Assembly: GCF_020085105.1 (NCBI RefSeq)
Contig: NC_058062.1
Coordinates: 25,331,103 to 25,395,102, forward strand
Reading direction: 5' to 3'
Source: Siniperca chuatsi
Lineage: Eukaryota; Chordata; Actinopteri; Centrarchiformes; Sinipercidae
Length of the DNA: 64,000 bases
Shown here: positions 1 through 14,712 of the stretch, one piece after another
How positions within the stretch are numbered: the stretch's first letter is position 1
Layout: every line of letters starts with the position of its first letter
Notes under the pieces: generated by a model
Seen by the model: the letters and a program-made list of their open reading frames with translations, nothing else
Told to the model about the DNA's origin: nothing
Database searches by the model: none
Translations under genes and position numbers: made by a program

Positions 1-285
1 TCAGCCTATGTGAAGTATTTCTAAGCTAAAGAAAAAACAGCTGTATCCCAATTGAAAGGTGACTCCTTCTTTAAAGTCTGTGTTATGAGACCGAGTATGG
101 CCACATTGTATCCATTCTAAATGTGGCCTTATTTGGTAGAATTTGTAGGACACACACAGACGGTGTATATTCACTGTGTTGCATGTGTAGTTTTGGTGAC
201 ACTAGGGGCACAACTCACAATGATGCTTTTGGTGGGTCTGTAAAGTATGTCATTTGGCGAGGAGGTGCAGCTTCAGTCCCTCTGA

Positions 286-2437
<2,152 letters not shown>

Positions 2438-5000
2438 AAGCAGGAGGTGCCTCACTTTGTCCAGTTGCTCCTCTGAGTCCCTCCCAGCTCCACTGGCTCC
2501 CTGCTGTGGAAGTCCTGAGTTAAAGAGTGAGAGGGAGATAAAGTAGGGCAATTGTTAACATTTAAAGCGTTTGACTGTTTACGCAAGAGTCTTCATGAGA
2601 ACAAAGGATTTGATTTGACCTGCTCCACCCTACACTTCCGTCCTCATTTAACTACACAATTTTATGCTGCCTGTCCCAATCCACCCTGCTTCTTCCTGTT
2701 AGCCCAGATCATGTCTATGTACCCCCTGTTTTTTCCTGCATCTTTTACATTCTTTCACTGCCATTTCTGCCATGGAAGAGCGTGTGACAAGTTCTAACAA
2801 GGGACGTACTGTATATGGCTTTTATTTTGACCGAGCATTGTACTTGTGCTTGAGCAAGGAAGGAGAGATTTACTTCTCTACAGACAGAATTCCCTGCAGT
2901 CTGTCTCATAAACAGTTCACTTCTGGTTGTGGCAACCAGTGCTGAGGTCAGTAAAGGACAAAAAGACTGTTGTAAGTGTGAAATCATATAGTGCCAAATA
3001 CTGCCCTCAAATATACCAGTTGTTTTGAAATGCAGATTTTAAACATCATTTGTGATTTGAGAAGAAGCTCAGGATGATTAAAATGTGCCCCAATTCCATA
3101 CTACATACTAATTGTATACAGTATGTTCTATATACTAATCTTTGTAGTATGCTGGGTTGGTTTTTTTTGTTTGTTTTTTGTTTTTTTACAGTTGGTATTT
3201 AAGATATCAACTTACTTTACAGTTTTGTACTAACAATTAATTTAAGGAAAAGACTGGCGCTATTTATCACTATTTATACTATTTTCTTATTCTAAGAAAA
3301 ATATAAAATATCATCAGACTTATCTGTAAAGTGGGTATCCTAAGGCACAGCCAAATGGACTCAAAATCTGCTTTGAATTAGTACGCAGTATGGAACTGGA
3401 ACACAGCTAGTGTCTTGACCTTGTAGCTAGCAAAGCTAGCTGAGACAGGACAATGCACTTGTTTTGTGTAGTTGAATGTAAGATCATCAGGAGGGATTCT
3501 TCTGAGACGGTAGGGTTTGCTGTTGGATGTTTGCGGCAGCGCTTTGAGTAGTCAGAAAGACTAGAAAGGCGCTATATAAGTACAGTCCATTTACCATTTA
3601 CTATTTCCGACTTTCAGTTTTACTTTCGGGGCATCATCAGGAGGAGGTGGAGGCATTAGGAGCAACAGCAGGTGTGCCAGCTGATTGGTCAGAAACATCA
3701 GTTACGCTGGTGATGTCACAGGCCCAGGCTGTGGTGGTCTGTAACATTGAACATCAAGTCATATATCACGACAAAACTACAAACGCACAAACTCTCAGAA
3801 TCTGTTGGATAGATTCTACTTGACTGTTACTCTACATCCAGCACTGATTATTTATTTATTGTGTGTTTGTGTTCTTTGGGCAACAGTTTTAAATTGATGT
3901 GTTCATGCAAGCTGCTGATTTGGTTAGAGGCTCTACTAATTAATAAATGCTTTGGAGCTGAAGTATTTTCATTATACAAAAAAACACACTGTTGTTCCAA
4001 TAAGTCTTTCAGCAGTTTCAAGTAAGTGGTTTTGAGTCTTAAATCTACATGCACTCTACATGTACTGTATAGTTGTGGCACATTTGGAGCCAAATAAAGG
4101 GTCTCTTCTCTGTTGAAAAGCCGATAGTAGCTTCTGCCAATATTCTTTGGCAACATGCTGGCTTAGCTGTAAAAGTTCTGCTTTTGGTGATGTTGTCCAA
4201 ATTAGTGAGAAAAGCTTTGGTTGTGTCACAGCACATGCTGTAAAGCATCTTGAGATCTTGAATGAAGCATATTTGTGTTACATATTTATGTTTACAAAGT
4301 GAACATTTGATGTTTTATATATACACTGCTTGGTTTATGTAATCAGTTTTTCAATTAAACCAATTTTTGTTTAAAAACAATTTTATGTTGTGTTAACTTT
4401 TCTATTATATTAAATTGGTACATACAATTGCATTTACAAAAGTTAAAATGTTGACACACCAGGTCAGATGATGGCAAACATATTAATTAAACTAAATACG
4501 ACTAAGTAGTACTTAGTTTAGCCATTTTAGGTGGTGCACTTCTTACACATCTTAAAATTACAGAGCTGTCTTTAGAGCAATCACAATTCGAAAACAAAAA
4601 TGGATTTGAAATTCCATTTTAAAAATCCGTTATTAGATTATCAACAAAAGACAGAATTAAGAATTTTAATGATCATTTCATAATTGTTTTTACATTTAGT
4701 CAATGCATAAGTTAAATGCACATTTAATTAATCAGTTCATAAAAGCTTTATTAATGTATCAGTTTATGAAATGATTAAAATTCAACATAGTAAAGTGTAT
4801 AATTGTTCAGATGGCACATTCCAGTCAATAACTAGATAAACCCAACTTTAATGCAAGTGGCTCTTTAATTGTTTCGAATGTTTTTAATCTAACAATGAGA
4901 AATCCAGAAGAAACATCTTGAATTTGAACTGTGTTTGTAATATTTATCTGTATATTGCTGATGTTAAAATTGTTTATGTTCTCTAATTTGAATTAAGTTG
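2438..5000. other. ABCC 3' UTR and intergenic DNA with repeat remnants
   Basis: No further coding exon is seen. Candidate polyadenylation signals AATAAA occur at 3942 and 4093. The stretch holds a SINE 3' end (3534-3603) and a copy of a palindromic CATACTACATACTAAT repeat at about 3093-3160 that recurs at about 40796-40860. From 4250 to 5000 it is AT-rich with no recognisable gene. Confidence 0.5.
3534..3603 (+). mobile_element. 3' end of a tRNA-derived SINE
   Basis: The sequence around GCGCTTTGAGTAGTC and GGCGCTATATAAGTACAGTCC matches the tail of the full-length SINE at 25258-25560. The tRNA-like head is missing, so this copy is 5'-truncated. Confidence 0.75.
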
Positions 5001-5059
5001 AAGTCTAATTTTGCGGAGAAATCAAAAGAAGACTCAGCGCAGTGATAACTGTGACGGCG

Positions 5060-5278
5060 CACAAAACTATGTTTCCCATCATTCTTGGCCGTCCGGTTTG
5101 AGACTGCGGTCAAGGAAGATGGCGGCGATTGGAGGAGTGGGGCTGCGGTTGCGCGTTTAAAACGGCAAAAAGCAGTCGATGGTCTATTTTAACGGTTGAT
5201 TTAATGTCTTAAAAAAAGAGATGCCAGTAAATGCAAGACAGAGGCTTTGATGTGAGACTGCAGATTACCAGACTAAAG
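5060..5278 (+). promoter_or_regulatory. scaf1: scaf1 promoter and non-coding first exon
   Basis: The block is GC-rich within AT-rich surroundings. It has a ZNF143-like word (ACTATGTTTCCCATCATT, about 5067-5084), a YY1-type site AAGATGGCGGC at 5116-5126 and an inverted CCAAT box (GATTGG) directly after it. Such TATA-less promoters start near the YY1 site. A strong donor, CTAAAG|GTAACT, ends the exon at 5278. The exon has short upstream ATGs with early stops. Assignment to scaf1 rests on position and strand; no transcript evidence is available. Confidence 0.6.
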
Positions 5279-6836
5279 GTAACTCATTAGCACACACGTT
5301 TATCTTGCTGCCTTTAGCTAGCTAGCTAGCTATTGTAAGCTAAATTAGCTAGCTAGCTGAATACCTGCTGCCGACACGTCCTTACAGAGGGTGTACATTG
5401 TTTAATAAATCAAGTATTATTTATGAGCAGTGATAAAACCGGATTACAAGTAATGTAACATATACAACGTCAGCTACAAAGATGTTAAGCTAGACAGCCA
5501 GCGGCGTTACGTTCCAGCGTCAACATTAAGGCTAACATTGGCTAAAAGTGAGCACAGATGCAGCAAAGCCTCTAACACGAAAACAAAACGTTTACTTTTT
5601 TCCCATCAACAAGGGTCAGAAGGCACACAGGCGTTGAGTCAGTAAACAGTACACAGAAAAATGAGAAATTGCTCAACAATTTATAGCTCAACATAAGAAA
5701 ATACAAGTCATCGGCAAAACAACAACATAGAAAAACAGTGGGCTGTATATACTTACATACATGTGTTAATACACTAAAGAGCAGTTTTTCATTATGGTGT
5801 TTTCCCAGACTGGACTGACTCTTCTCAGACATACAATCAATCTCCACCTTTTCTCTTTATCCAGAAACTGACGCTAACTCACACATTGTCTGGTTTTGGT
5901 AGTAGTTGATTTTGTATTGTTTTTTTTCCCTTAAGTCCTCTTTCTTGTAAGTGAATCCTCATTTGGCAAGCTAATACTGAACCAAGGGTAATTCTGGACT
6001 ATAACCGAGCAATACTGGATTTTTCATATCGGTACTGGAGAGTTTCACAATTCAGATAGAAATAAATCGGCTTAAAACTTAAATTTGTTTTATTTAAGGA
6101 TTGTGACCAACATATGTGCTAAGCAGGACATTTTATTGATAAAAAAAATTGACTTGTCAGTGCTTTCTGGTAGACAAACTATGTAATAGAGACATTGTTT
6201 TCTAAATTACCTCAAACATATCTTTGGCATAACTCTACTGTCAGTTTTGCATCGGCTGATGTATACAGCGTTACCGATATCTGTGATAAGGTAACATTGC
6301 CCATGCCGATGTATTGGTTGGGCTATAATATAGATCTCACTCATTATTTAAACAAAACATTGCAAATCCTCAGTCAGGCTGTATCCTGTCCATTATTTCC
6401 CCTCAGAGTACCAGATAATCTTAGTGAGTAGGATGAAGAGGAAAGATGTGGAATTGGGTGCAATCACTGTGACAGACCAACAGGGTCCTGGCATGGACAT
6501 CCACAAGATGCTGTATTGAATATGGGAAACTTATTTCATGCTCTTTGACAGAGAGCAGAAAAATGATAATGTGGAATTTGTTGCTCTACTCTTGCAGATA
6601 AATTGCAATTGATCCAAAGTAACCATCTTAAATCTCCTGCAAAATCATTCTCACACTCTCAAAATGATACCACAGACTACTTTATCAACATTTCCAGTTA
6701 GATTTTCATTGTAAGATAAAGACTGCATTTGTCCTGTCCTTTCTACTAGGTTTCTTCCTGGATTCCATTTTTCCGGTGTGGCCTTGCCCGTGGCCATCAA
6801 CCTCCAGGTCCCACTGTCTGACTTCTGCATCACCAG
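5279..6836 (+). other. first intron of scaf1, no coding exon recognised
   Basis: The start has the repeated GCTAGC words common behind fish promoters. Around 5995-6330 lies a degenerate repeat with ATCGG/CCGAT words of hAT type. The N-terminal part known from mammalian SCAF1 was not found here. An AG at 6835-6836 can serve as acceptor for the large exon. Confidence 0.4.
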
Positions 6837-6848
6837 TTTTCCTGGCCC

Positions 6849-9800
6849 ATGGACTTGACTCCAGCATCAGGCTTCAAAAGGAGGCCTGCTGCCTCCTCTT
6901 CCCCAAGTGGAGTTAGAGAGATTACCAGGAGCCCTCCTCCCTGCTCACCCTCCTTGTCTCTTTCATCTCCTTCATCTGATCCATCTTCACCCTTGTCTAC
7001 GTCCTCCTCTCTCTGCGCCAACTCGTCAGTTTATCAAAACCATGTAAAAGGCCAGACTCGGAGGACAGAGGTGGCCAGGGTGTCCTCCACTTCTGCCTCT
7101 CTAGCAACGCAGTCTCTCTCCACACCTGCACCCTACACCACCTCCTCGGATTCCTTCCCTCACAATTCAGTTCAGCCAAGTGTGGTTTGTGAAGAAGAGG
7201 GCAGGAAAAGGGAGATGTATGATCCTTTCCATCCAACTGAGGGAGTGAAGGGGGACGAGGGCGAAGGGGAGAAATATGACCCCTTTGACCCCACTGGTTC
7301 CCCAGCTTCAGACGCCGATGACGGAAGTGGCAAAGTGAGGGGGGTGAAGAGAAACGCTGAGAGAGGAGATAATGAGGAGAAAGAGGAAGAACCTCCAGAT
7401 TCCACTGACACCTTGACTGACCTGCCAAGCCCCTGTCTGGCCACCCAGCTCCCTCTGAGGAGGAGAGTGGACTGTAGCACTACCAAGGCTGGAGAGAAGA
7501 GGGAGAGTGCTGACTCTGATCACTCTGAGATAGAGGAGGGAGAGATAGTTGGGGCTCCTGACAGAGATGGAAGCAGTAAGAGACCAGCTGGAGAGATCCT
7601 CCCCCTGAATTCTCCCAGCGTCTCCTTCTTTGGTTCAAAGCCAGAGCGCATTCTCCGGGTGCTGGACGGGGATGGCTTTGTGTCAGTGCGCGCAGAGGGC
7701 AACTGGGAGACGGACAGGGAGCCTGAGGATGAGCCTGTGGTAGGAGTGGAAGATCTGAGAAGGAAGCTGGTCAGCAGGCGGAAGGAAAGGTATCTCTCCT
7801 TTCCTGCTTCTTCCCCCCTCTCTCCTCAGCCACTGCCTCCTCCCTCCCATCCCTCAGCTTCTACACCCTCTTCCCCTCTCACACCTCCTGTAGTGCAAGG
7901 CAGCAAGAACCGCAAGTCCTCCAAGAGTTCCAAGGATCGTGACCGACACAAAAGCAAGGATAGGAAGGCTGGGGAGAAGGAGGAGAAAAGAAAGAAGAGA
8001 AGGAAGGACAAAGAGGGAGGTCAGGAGAGGAGCAAGGAAAAGGATCGAGGGCACAGGACCGGGAAAGAGGTTAAAGGAATGAGGAGCAGCAGGAGCAGTA
8101 GCCGGAAGAGGAAGAAAAGACATCACAGTAGCCCAGAGGCCTCACGATCCTGCAACTCTTCTGGAAGAGGGGGCCGCACTAGACACTCCTTTTCAAGTCT
8201 ATCTGAGGAAAGACATAGAGAGAGGGAAAGAGATAAAGACAGAGACAGGGACAGAGTTAGAGACAGAGAGAGGGATAGAGACAGAGGAAGAGAGAGAGAC
8301 AGGGATGGAGAGAGAGAACAAAGTCGCACCAGCAGCCATAGAAGAGATGAAAGAGATCAAGATTCTAGCTCTCGAAAGGAGAGGGAAAGGAAGGGAAGAC
8401 AACATTCAAGCAGCAGAGAGCGGGGCATTTCAAAGAGATCCAAAAGAAGCAGGGAAAAGAGGGAAGGTAATAGAGACAGGCAGCGAGAGAGGGAACGGCT
8501 ACGGGACGGTCGTCCTGTTGTCCCGCCATCTATCCAAGACCTCAACGGGTCTGACCTCTTTGCCATCAAGCGAACCATCACAGTCACCACTACCACAACC
8601 ACCACCACCGTACCTGGCTCCCCAAGACTCACCCCAACCTCACCCTGTCGGCCCACGCAGGAATCTGACAAGCCCCACAAGAGGAAGAAGAAGAGAAAAT
8701 GGCACTCAGCTGGAGAGGTGGAGGACCAGGGAAGTTGTCGCAGCCAATCACAGTCACTCTCACCACCAAGATATCACAGCTACGAGTCAGACCGCTATTC
8801 AGACAAATTGGAGATTGACGTGTTGTCTTTGGATGGTGAGGCTTTGGACTCGGACTACCCATCTTTGGAGGATACACCCCCTGCTGCCCTTCCTCCAGAA
8901 CCACCTGTCCCTAGCCCTAAAACTAAAACTACCCCCAAGACTGGACGACATCACCCAAAAAAGAAATCTCGCACATTAAAGAAAATTGGCCAATCTGAAT
9001 CCTCCTCCTCTTCCAGTAGAACCAAAAGCAAATGCCTTTCCTCGCTGACGGTCACGTCAGGCTCTGCCTCCGTCTCATCTGATCTCCCCTCAGCAAAGCG
9101 AACCAGGAAGATGGGAAAGGACAAAGACCGGGACAAAGGCAGCAGAAAGGATTTGGGTCGCTCTGGCAAATCCAAGAAAGAGAGCGCTGGTAGTCGAAAA
9201 GGCAAGCTTCAGTCCAAAGTGTCTGTGCTTGTGCGTGAGGGCGTGAGCAGCACCACAGGGGCTTCAGTTGGCTCTGGAAAGCTGGGCATGGATCTCCTAG
9301 GGCCAGGAGGTACAGGAGGGGCTTCTGGGGGTTCTGTGGTGGGTGGCTCAATTGCTGTAGTCTTCTGCAGGGACAATGAGAGCAGGTCTCCCTTCCTCAA
9401 ACCTTGCTCAGAGCCACTGTCCCTGGGCAGCCGCAGTAAAGATCTGGCCAGTATGGGAAAGCGAAGCAGCCTGGCTGCACCGCCATCCTCCTTAACCAAT
9501 CCTGCAGGACTGAAATCCAAGAAAACAAAACCAAGCTCCATCACATCCACCTCCTCCTCTGCCTCCTCCCCCTCATCATCTCTGGCAACCAAGCGCCGCC
9601 GTCGCCTGGCCAAGAAGACAAGAGAAAAAGGTGGAGCTGCAGGGTTGACGGCTGGAGACGACAGCCAAACAAAAGCCACGTCTGAGGGCTGGGTTGGAGC
9701 TTCCTTAGATATTCAGTCAGCCATTGGAGATGGGAGCAAGTCAGTCAGTCCACATATTGGCCAAGCTGGCCCTGCACCCTGTTCCTCCTCCTCTTCCTCT

Positions 9801-12800
9801 TCCTCATCCTCCTCCACCAGTGTGCTCCCACCTTCTTCCTCACCACCCCACACGCCTCCACCCTCTATGGCTCCTTTGCGGGACACCAGGGAGTCGTCGC
9901 CAGACTCTCAGACTGTGGACAGCAGCTGTAAGACTCCAGACCCTTCTTTCCTAGCTGAGGACTGTCCAACTCAGACCAGCCCCACGCTCCCGGCATCGAG
10001 TCCGTCCAGCCTGTCCACCCCCCAGGGAGCTGGCCTCAGCATCACCTTGTCTACAGCCACTGCCAAGCCCCCTCTTCCAGATGACGCACCTAAATCTCTG
10101 GCCTCACCTCCTTGCTCGTCCTCTTCAGCAGGCTGCGCTCTCACTTCCCTTTCTCTGCCTCTGTCTTCGTCAGACCCCTCTTCCTCCTCTGTGTCCTCCT
10201 CGTCTTCTAGTAAGCCTCCTCCTCCTCCTCCCCCTCCAGCAGCGCCCGCGCTCCCCTGGAGTCTGCAGACCGGGGTGGACTGCACAACTGGAGGAGTCCT
10301 AGCATGTGAGTTCTCCCCATAGTTGTACAGAAGTCTGCCTTGTTATTACAAAACATACAAGGACTACACTGGTATTTAAATAAAATAAATTTACTTAATT
10401 TCTCCATCTTATTAAAAAAAAATTTTCAGAGACTTGAAACATATGATTCCAACCGTGCTTGTGACAGGAAATCCATCATAGTCAACATCAGGAGTCAACC
10501 AATGTGGTTTTTCAGGGCCGATACAGATTATTAGTAATCAAGGAGAGAGATAACCAATATTTGAAACCAATATACATTTGCAGTAAAACGAATATTCTAA
10601 ATTTGATTATATAATCGAATTGTAAAGAAAACTATCACACATTCATTTGTGAAAATGAATGTTCGGTTGTGGGGGGGGGCAGCACTACTGCGGCTGTCTG
10701 GCTTGTGAGTTCTCGCATTGCACTGAATGCACTGCATGACGGACAGGAGTCACTTTCATTGTTTGATAATGAAATGTAGGTCAAGCTGAAATGAGCAAAT
10801 AATTCATAAGCCCACTTTAGAAAGGATGAAAGCCGAAGGTTACTGTAGTTATTTCAACTTGAAAAACCGCTTTGATTCTTTTGATTGGTGGACCCGTACG
10901 GACTAAAAGAATATAGATAATCGAGGAATGGACGCATTTTGGACTTTATGACTGCTTCAAAGGTAGGGAGACAACACTTTTTTCGTCTCTCTTGTTCACC
11001 CTGCCGGCAAGTCTGAATGAATTATTCTTTGGTGCTTGTGCTTTTGGTAAAATGAACAGAACGATTGAATTGTGGAGAATCTAACAGTTCTAATGATGTG
11101 TAGCAGCATGTCCATATTGACAAAAGTTGAAACATTTATATTTGTATGCGCGATCTAAGCAGCTTAGAAGTAGCTCAAGCAGGCGACCCGGTGGACTTTT
11201 TAATACATTTAAATACATCCAAAGAACTTCTATAGAAACCAGACCCCGGGGTCTAATTGAGATTTGGTTTTTGGTCAGTACATGGCAAAACTGGGGAACC
11301 TTGTGATAAAGTTTTATGCAAGCTATGTAAGCTACAGTTAACCTACCATTCCAGCACTAGCAATCCAAGGGCACATCTCAAAAATATGCACCCAAATGAA
11401 CACAGCCTGATGTCCGGAACTCCCCCTAAACCTTATTTGTTTATTTTGTAATGTGTAGGTATGTAGATCTTTTAAAAGACATGTCTATGTTGAAACAAAT
11501 ATACCTACAAGTAGTTATGTCTCGTTGTATTGGTTTGCCATCTTATGGACATAATGCACAACAATAGATATTCATATAGTTTGAATGTTCTATGTGTGTT
11601 TTTGTTTGTTTTTTTAAGAACAAATAATCAAACGTCAATTTTGATAGCGCTAATTCTAACGGGAGGGACACACATTTCGAACAGACTTCGACACAACAGG
11701 TGTTGTGGGAAACAGGTGACGAGCTATTCTGTCTATTTAGAAAAACGTCTTTCCCACTTTGAAATGACACACAAATTCACTGAAATTTAATTCATTTATT
11801 TTATCGGCAGTCGAATTAAAAACAATAACGATTCTCATTATTATTAAAATGCTGAATATCGGAGCTGACAATCAGTTGATCCAACATCAACAGTCAACAT
11901 CTTGTTACCTTTTAATAATTTTTGCAAAAGTTATTTTATTGGTGTGTGGTAACGTACTGCATACTTTTCAAATTAATATGCATTTTAGACTGCAACCACA
12001 CACAACTGTAGCTTAATTTTGAATACAGCGAATGGAGACTTAATGGTTTATCTAATTCCAGCAAGTTTAAAGTGTCTGCAAGTTGTTACTTCATAGTGTA
12101 TAGTGAAATGAATGGAAACCCGGTGAGACTGATGAGTAGGAAAAGCATTCAAAAATAAATGCACCAGGATACTACAGCGTGCTTTGAAAAGTCTTCAGGA
12201 ATAAGGTGAATGCAAATTATACTGGCGTGGACCTTTTTTTGGCGGTGGTTTGTCCTCATATTATTTTGTAATGGGAGGCTTTCTAAGCTTCTGTTACCTC
12301 TCACCCTTTAGATGGTGGCATTTAGTTTCAATCATTTGATTCCTGACGCCACACATAGACTTTACTTGGGCGTGGCCCAGGTATATTAACGGCAGCCAAT
12401 GTATATTTGCCGGCCCATTTTAGCATTTTAATTTTTTTTTTATCTGTCTGAGAGAACAACGCCATCTCCCGCCATCTTAAAATAGACTCTTAGAATATGT
12501 CATAATATACGTAATATTACATGTTGCATATATATTATGTTTATCAGTTAATGTATAGCCCTTTTCCTGAAATAATGGTCTGTATCATTCTTCCTCTCAG
12601 TGACTGCTCTGCTCTTCAAAATGGAGGAGGCCAATATCGCCAGCAGAGCGAAAGCACAAGAGTTCATTCAAGCAACCAGCCAGGTGAGAGAGTGACGCTG
12701 ACCGACTGTGTCTTTGTCTTAAACCGTCATTCTCCTCAGTCTTCATTTGAAATGAATGGTGTGTTTTTTATAAGTAAGAGGAACCTTAAGGGCAGTATAA

Positions 12801-14578
12801 AAACCATGTGTGTCTGTTTTCCATTATTGACAGCCAAGTTTCAGAAACACTGGCTGCACCTACATGCTAGTGTTGTAATGGTGCCTAAACTTGTCTGATA
12901 CGTTCTGTTTGAAAGATGACTTGTCTGGTAATTGCTGAGCTATGCAGCTAATGGTATTTTTAAAACCCAATGTAGATTTAAAAAAAAAAAATCAATCTGA
13001 TTTCCACAGTTTTTTTAAATATTCAAAATAAATACACATAAATTCATGGGTTTGAATCAGAACCATACTACTTTTACATGCACATCAATAATCCTATCAA
13101 TATGTGGTTCTGGCAAGAATGTGAGTACGGTGAAATCCATGTAAACACCATGTTTTATGCTCATAGTCGCGGTCAGATATGTGGAGCACTTCCATTTCAG
13201 TCTGGTTATGGAAGGTTATTTAAGACTGAAAACCACCACTGCTTAATGAAACATTTAGGATGCTTGTAGGGCTCTTCACTATATGAAGTTACAGTAAAAT
13301 AAAAAAATAAAGGTTGTTTTTTTTTTTTTTTTGCAGTATCCACACTATTATTTTTTCCCTAACCCTCATGTCTCTCATGCAGATCCTCTCACAGGCCAAT
13401 CAGAGCCAGTCACAGCAGCACGCTCCTCCCTCCTCAGCCTCCTCCTCCTCCCAGATCCCTCCCCCTCCCTCTCTCCCTCCGCCTCCTGGTTTGAGCCCAG
13501 CCCAGTTCATCCTCCACAACTCCCTCCCATTGGTTGGCTGCACCAAAACTCCACCCTCTCTCCTGCACCCCTCCATAGGTGGTGGATGTGCACAGACCCC
13601 ACCCTCCATCATGCCTGTGGGGCTGTCGGGAGTGACTGGGAGCTCTGGTGACACTGGATGGGACAATGAGAGCAAAGACCCTGATAAGGTAAAGTAGAAG
13701 TTCATGAACAGATCAGGGTCTCACTTCTAAAATAGTGTGTAGGATCCATACTAAAAGTGTATGTGCGCACAAAAACTGAAAATGGCGTGCAGCAAAAGAA
13801 ATTCATTTATAAAGCGGTGCGTGTGCACACCTGCAGGCTACTTTCCCTTAATAAATCACAGTCCACCTGGAAATGTGCGCAAGTGGATCAGCCTCATATC
13901 CTGCCCTCTACACGCCCACATTCAACCATAAATGGTGAATATTGATAAATTTAAATGAGCCCGTTTACGGTGAATAATGGCAACAACAACTGAGAGAAAG
14001 ACGAAAAAATTCATTTTGAGGTGTAGGTTAGAAAGCACATATTCTTTGATAACCACAGCAGCGGGGCGGTAAATATTATATATTGTTGATCATATAAAAC
14101 ACTTACCTGTCGGCTAATTCCCGCTGGTAACAGCCGGTTGCCAGAAACCCCAGAGTGGTTAGTAGCCTACTTGTATTTCAGGGATGGCAGGGTTCTGTCT
14201 AATGCTGGACACAGTTCAGCACATAGATCCAAGAGCACAGGTCTAGGCAATCTAAATCATCATCACGGGCCAGGAAATCTTCGTGGTCCCTGAACACTCG
14301 TACCCTCTTAAATCTTCCATTCGCGTGGTCCTCTGCAGTACCAGCGCATTCTACGTTTCAAGAAATCAGACTACAGGTTACTTCACACCTTGCCAAAATG
14401 ATCATGTCATTCAGTGATTTGTTTTGTCTGTGTTTTGTTATGTTTGGCATGCATTATGATTAGGACTGATAATGAGGATATGTGTAGTGACTGTGCAAGA
14501 GCTGTCACTGGCTTTATTTCCAGACTTTGCTAATTTACACATTCCATATGTGCAGGTGGTGAAGATGTGCTGGGTGAG

Positions 14579-14637
<59 letters not shown>

Positions 14638-14639
14638 AG

Positions 14640-14712
<73 letters not shown>

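Larger units (their letters stand above)
10306..12600 (+). other. scaf1 intron between coding exons 1 and 2
   Basis: Apart from the inverted-repeat arm and the BED fragment, this intron is AT-rich. A degenerate hAT-like stretch is seen near 10510-10620. No additional scaf1 coding sequence was recognised. Confidence 0.6.

Noticed and set aside
6997-10300. Many antisense frames across the large scaf1 exon
   Set aside because: The sense frame has the SCAF1 motifs and correct splicing; the antisense frames are composition artefacts.
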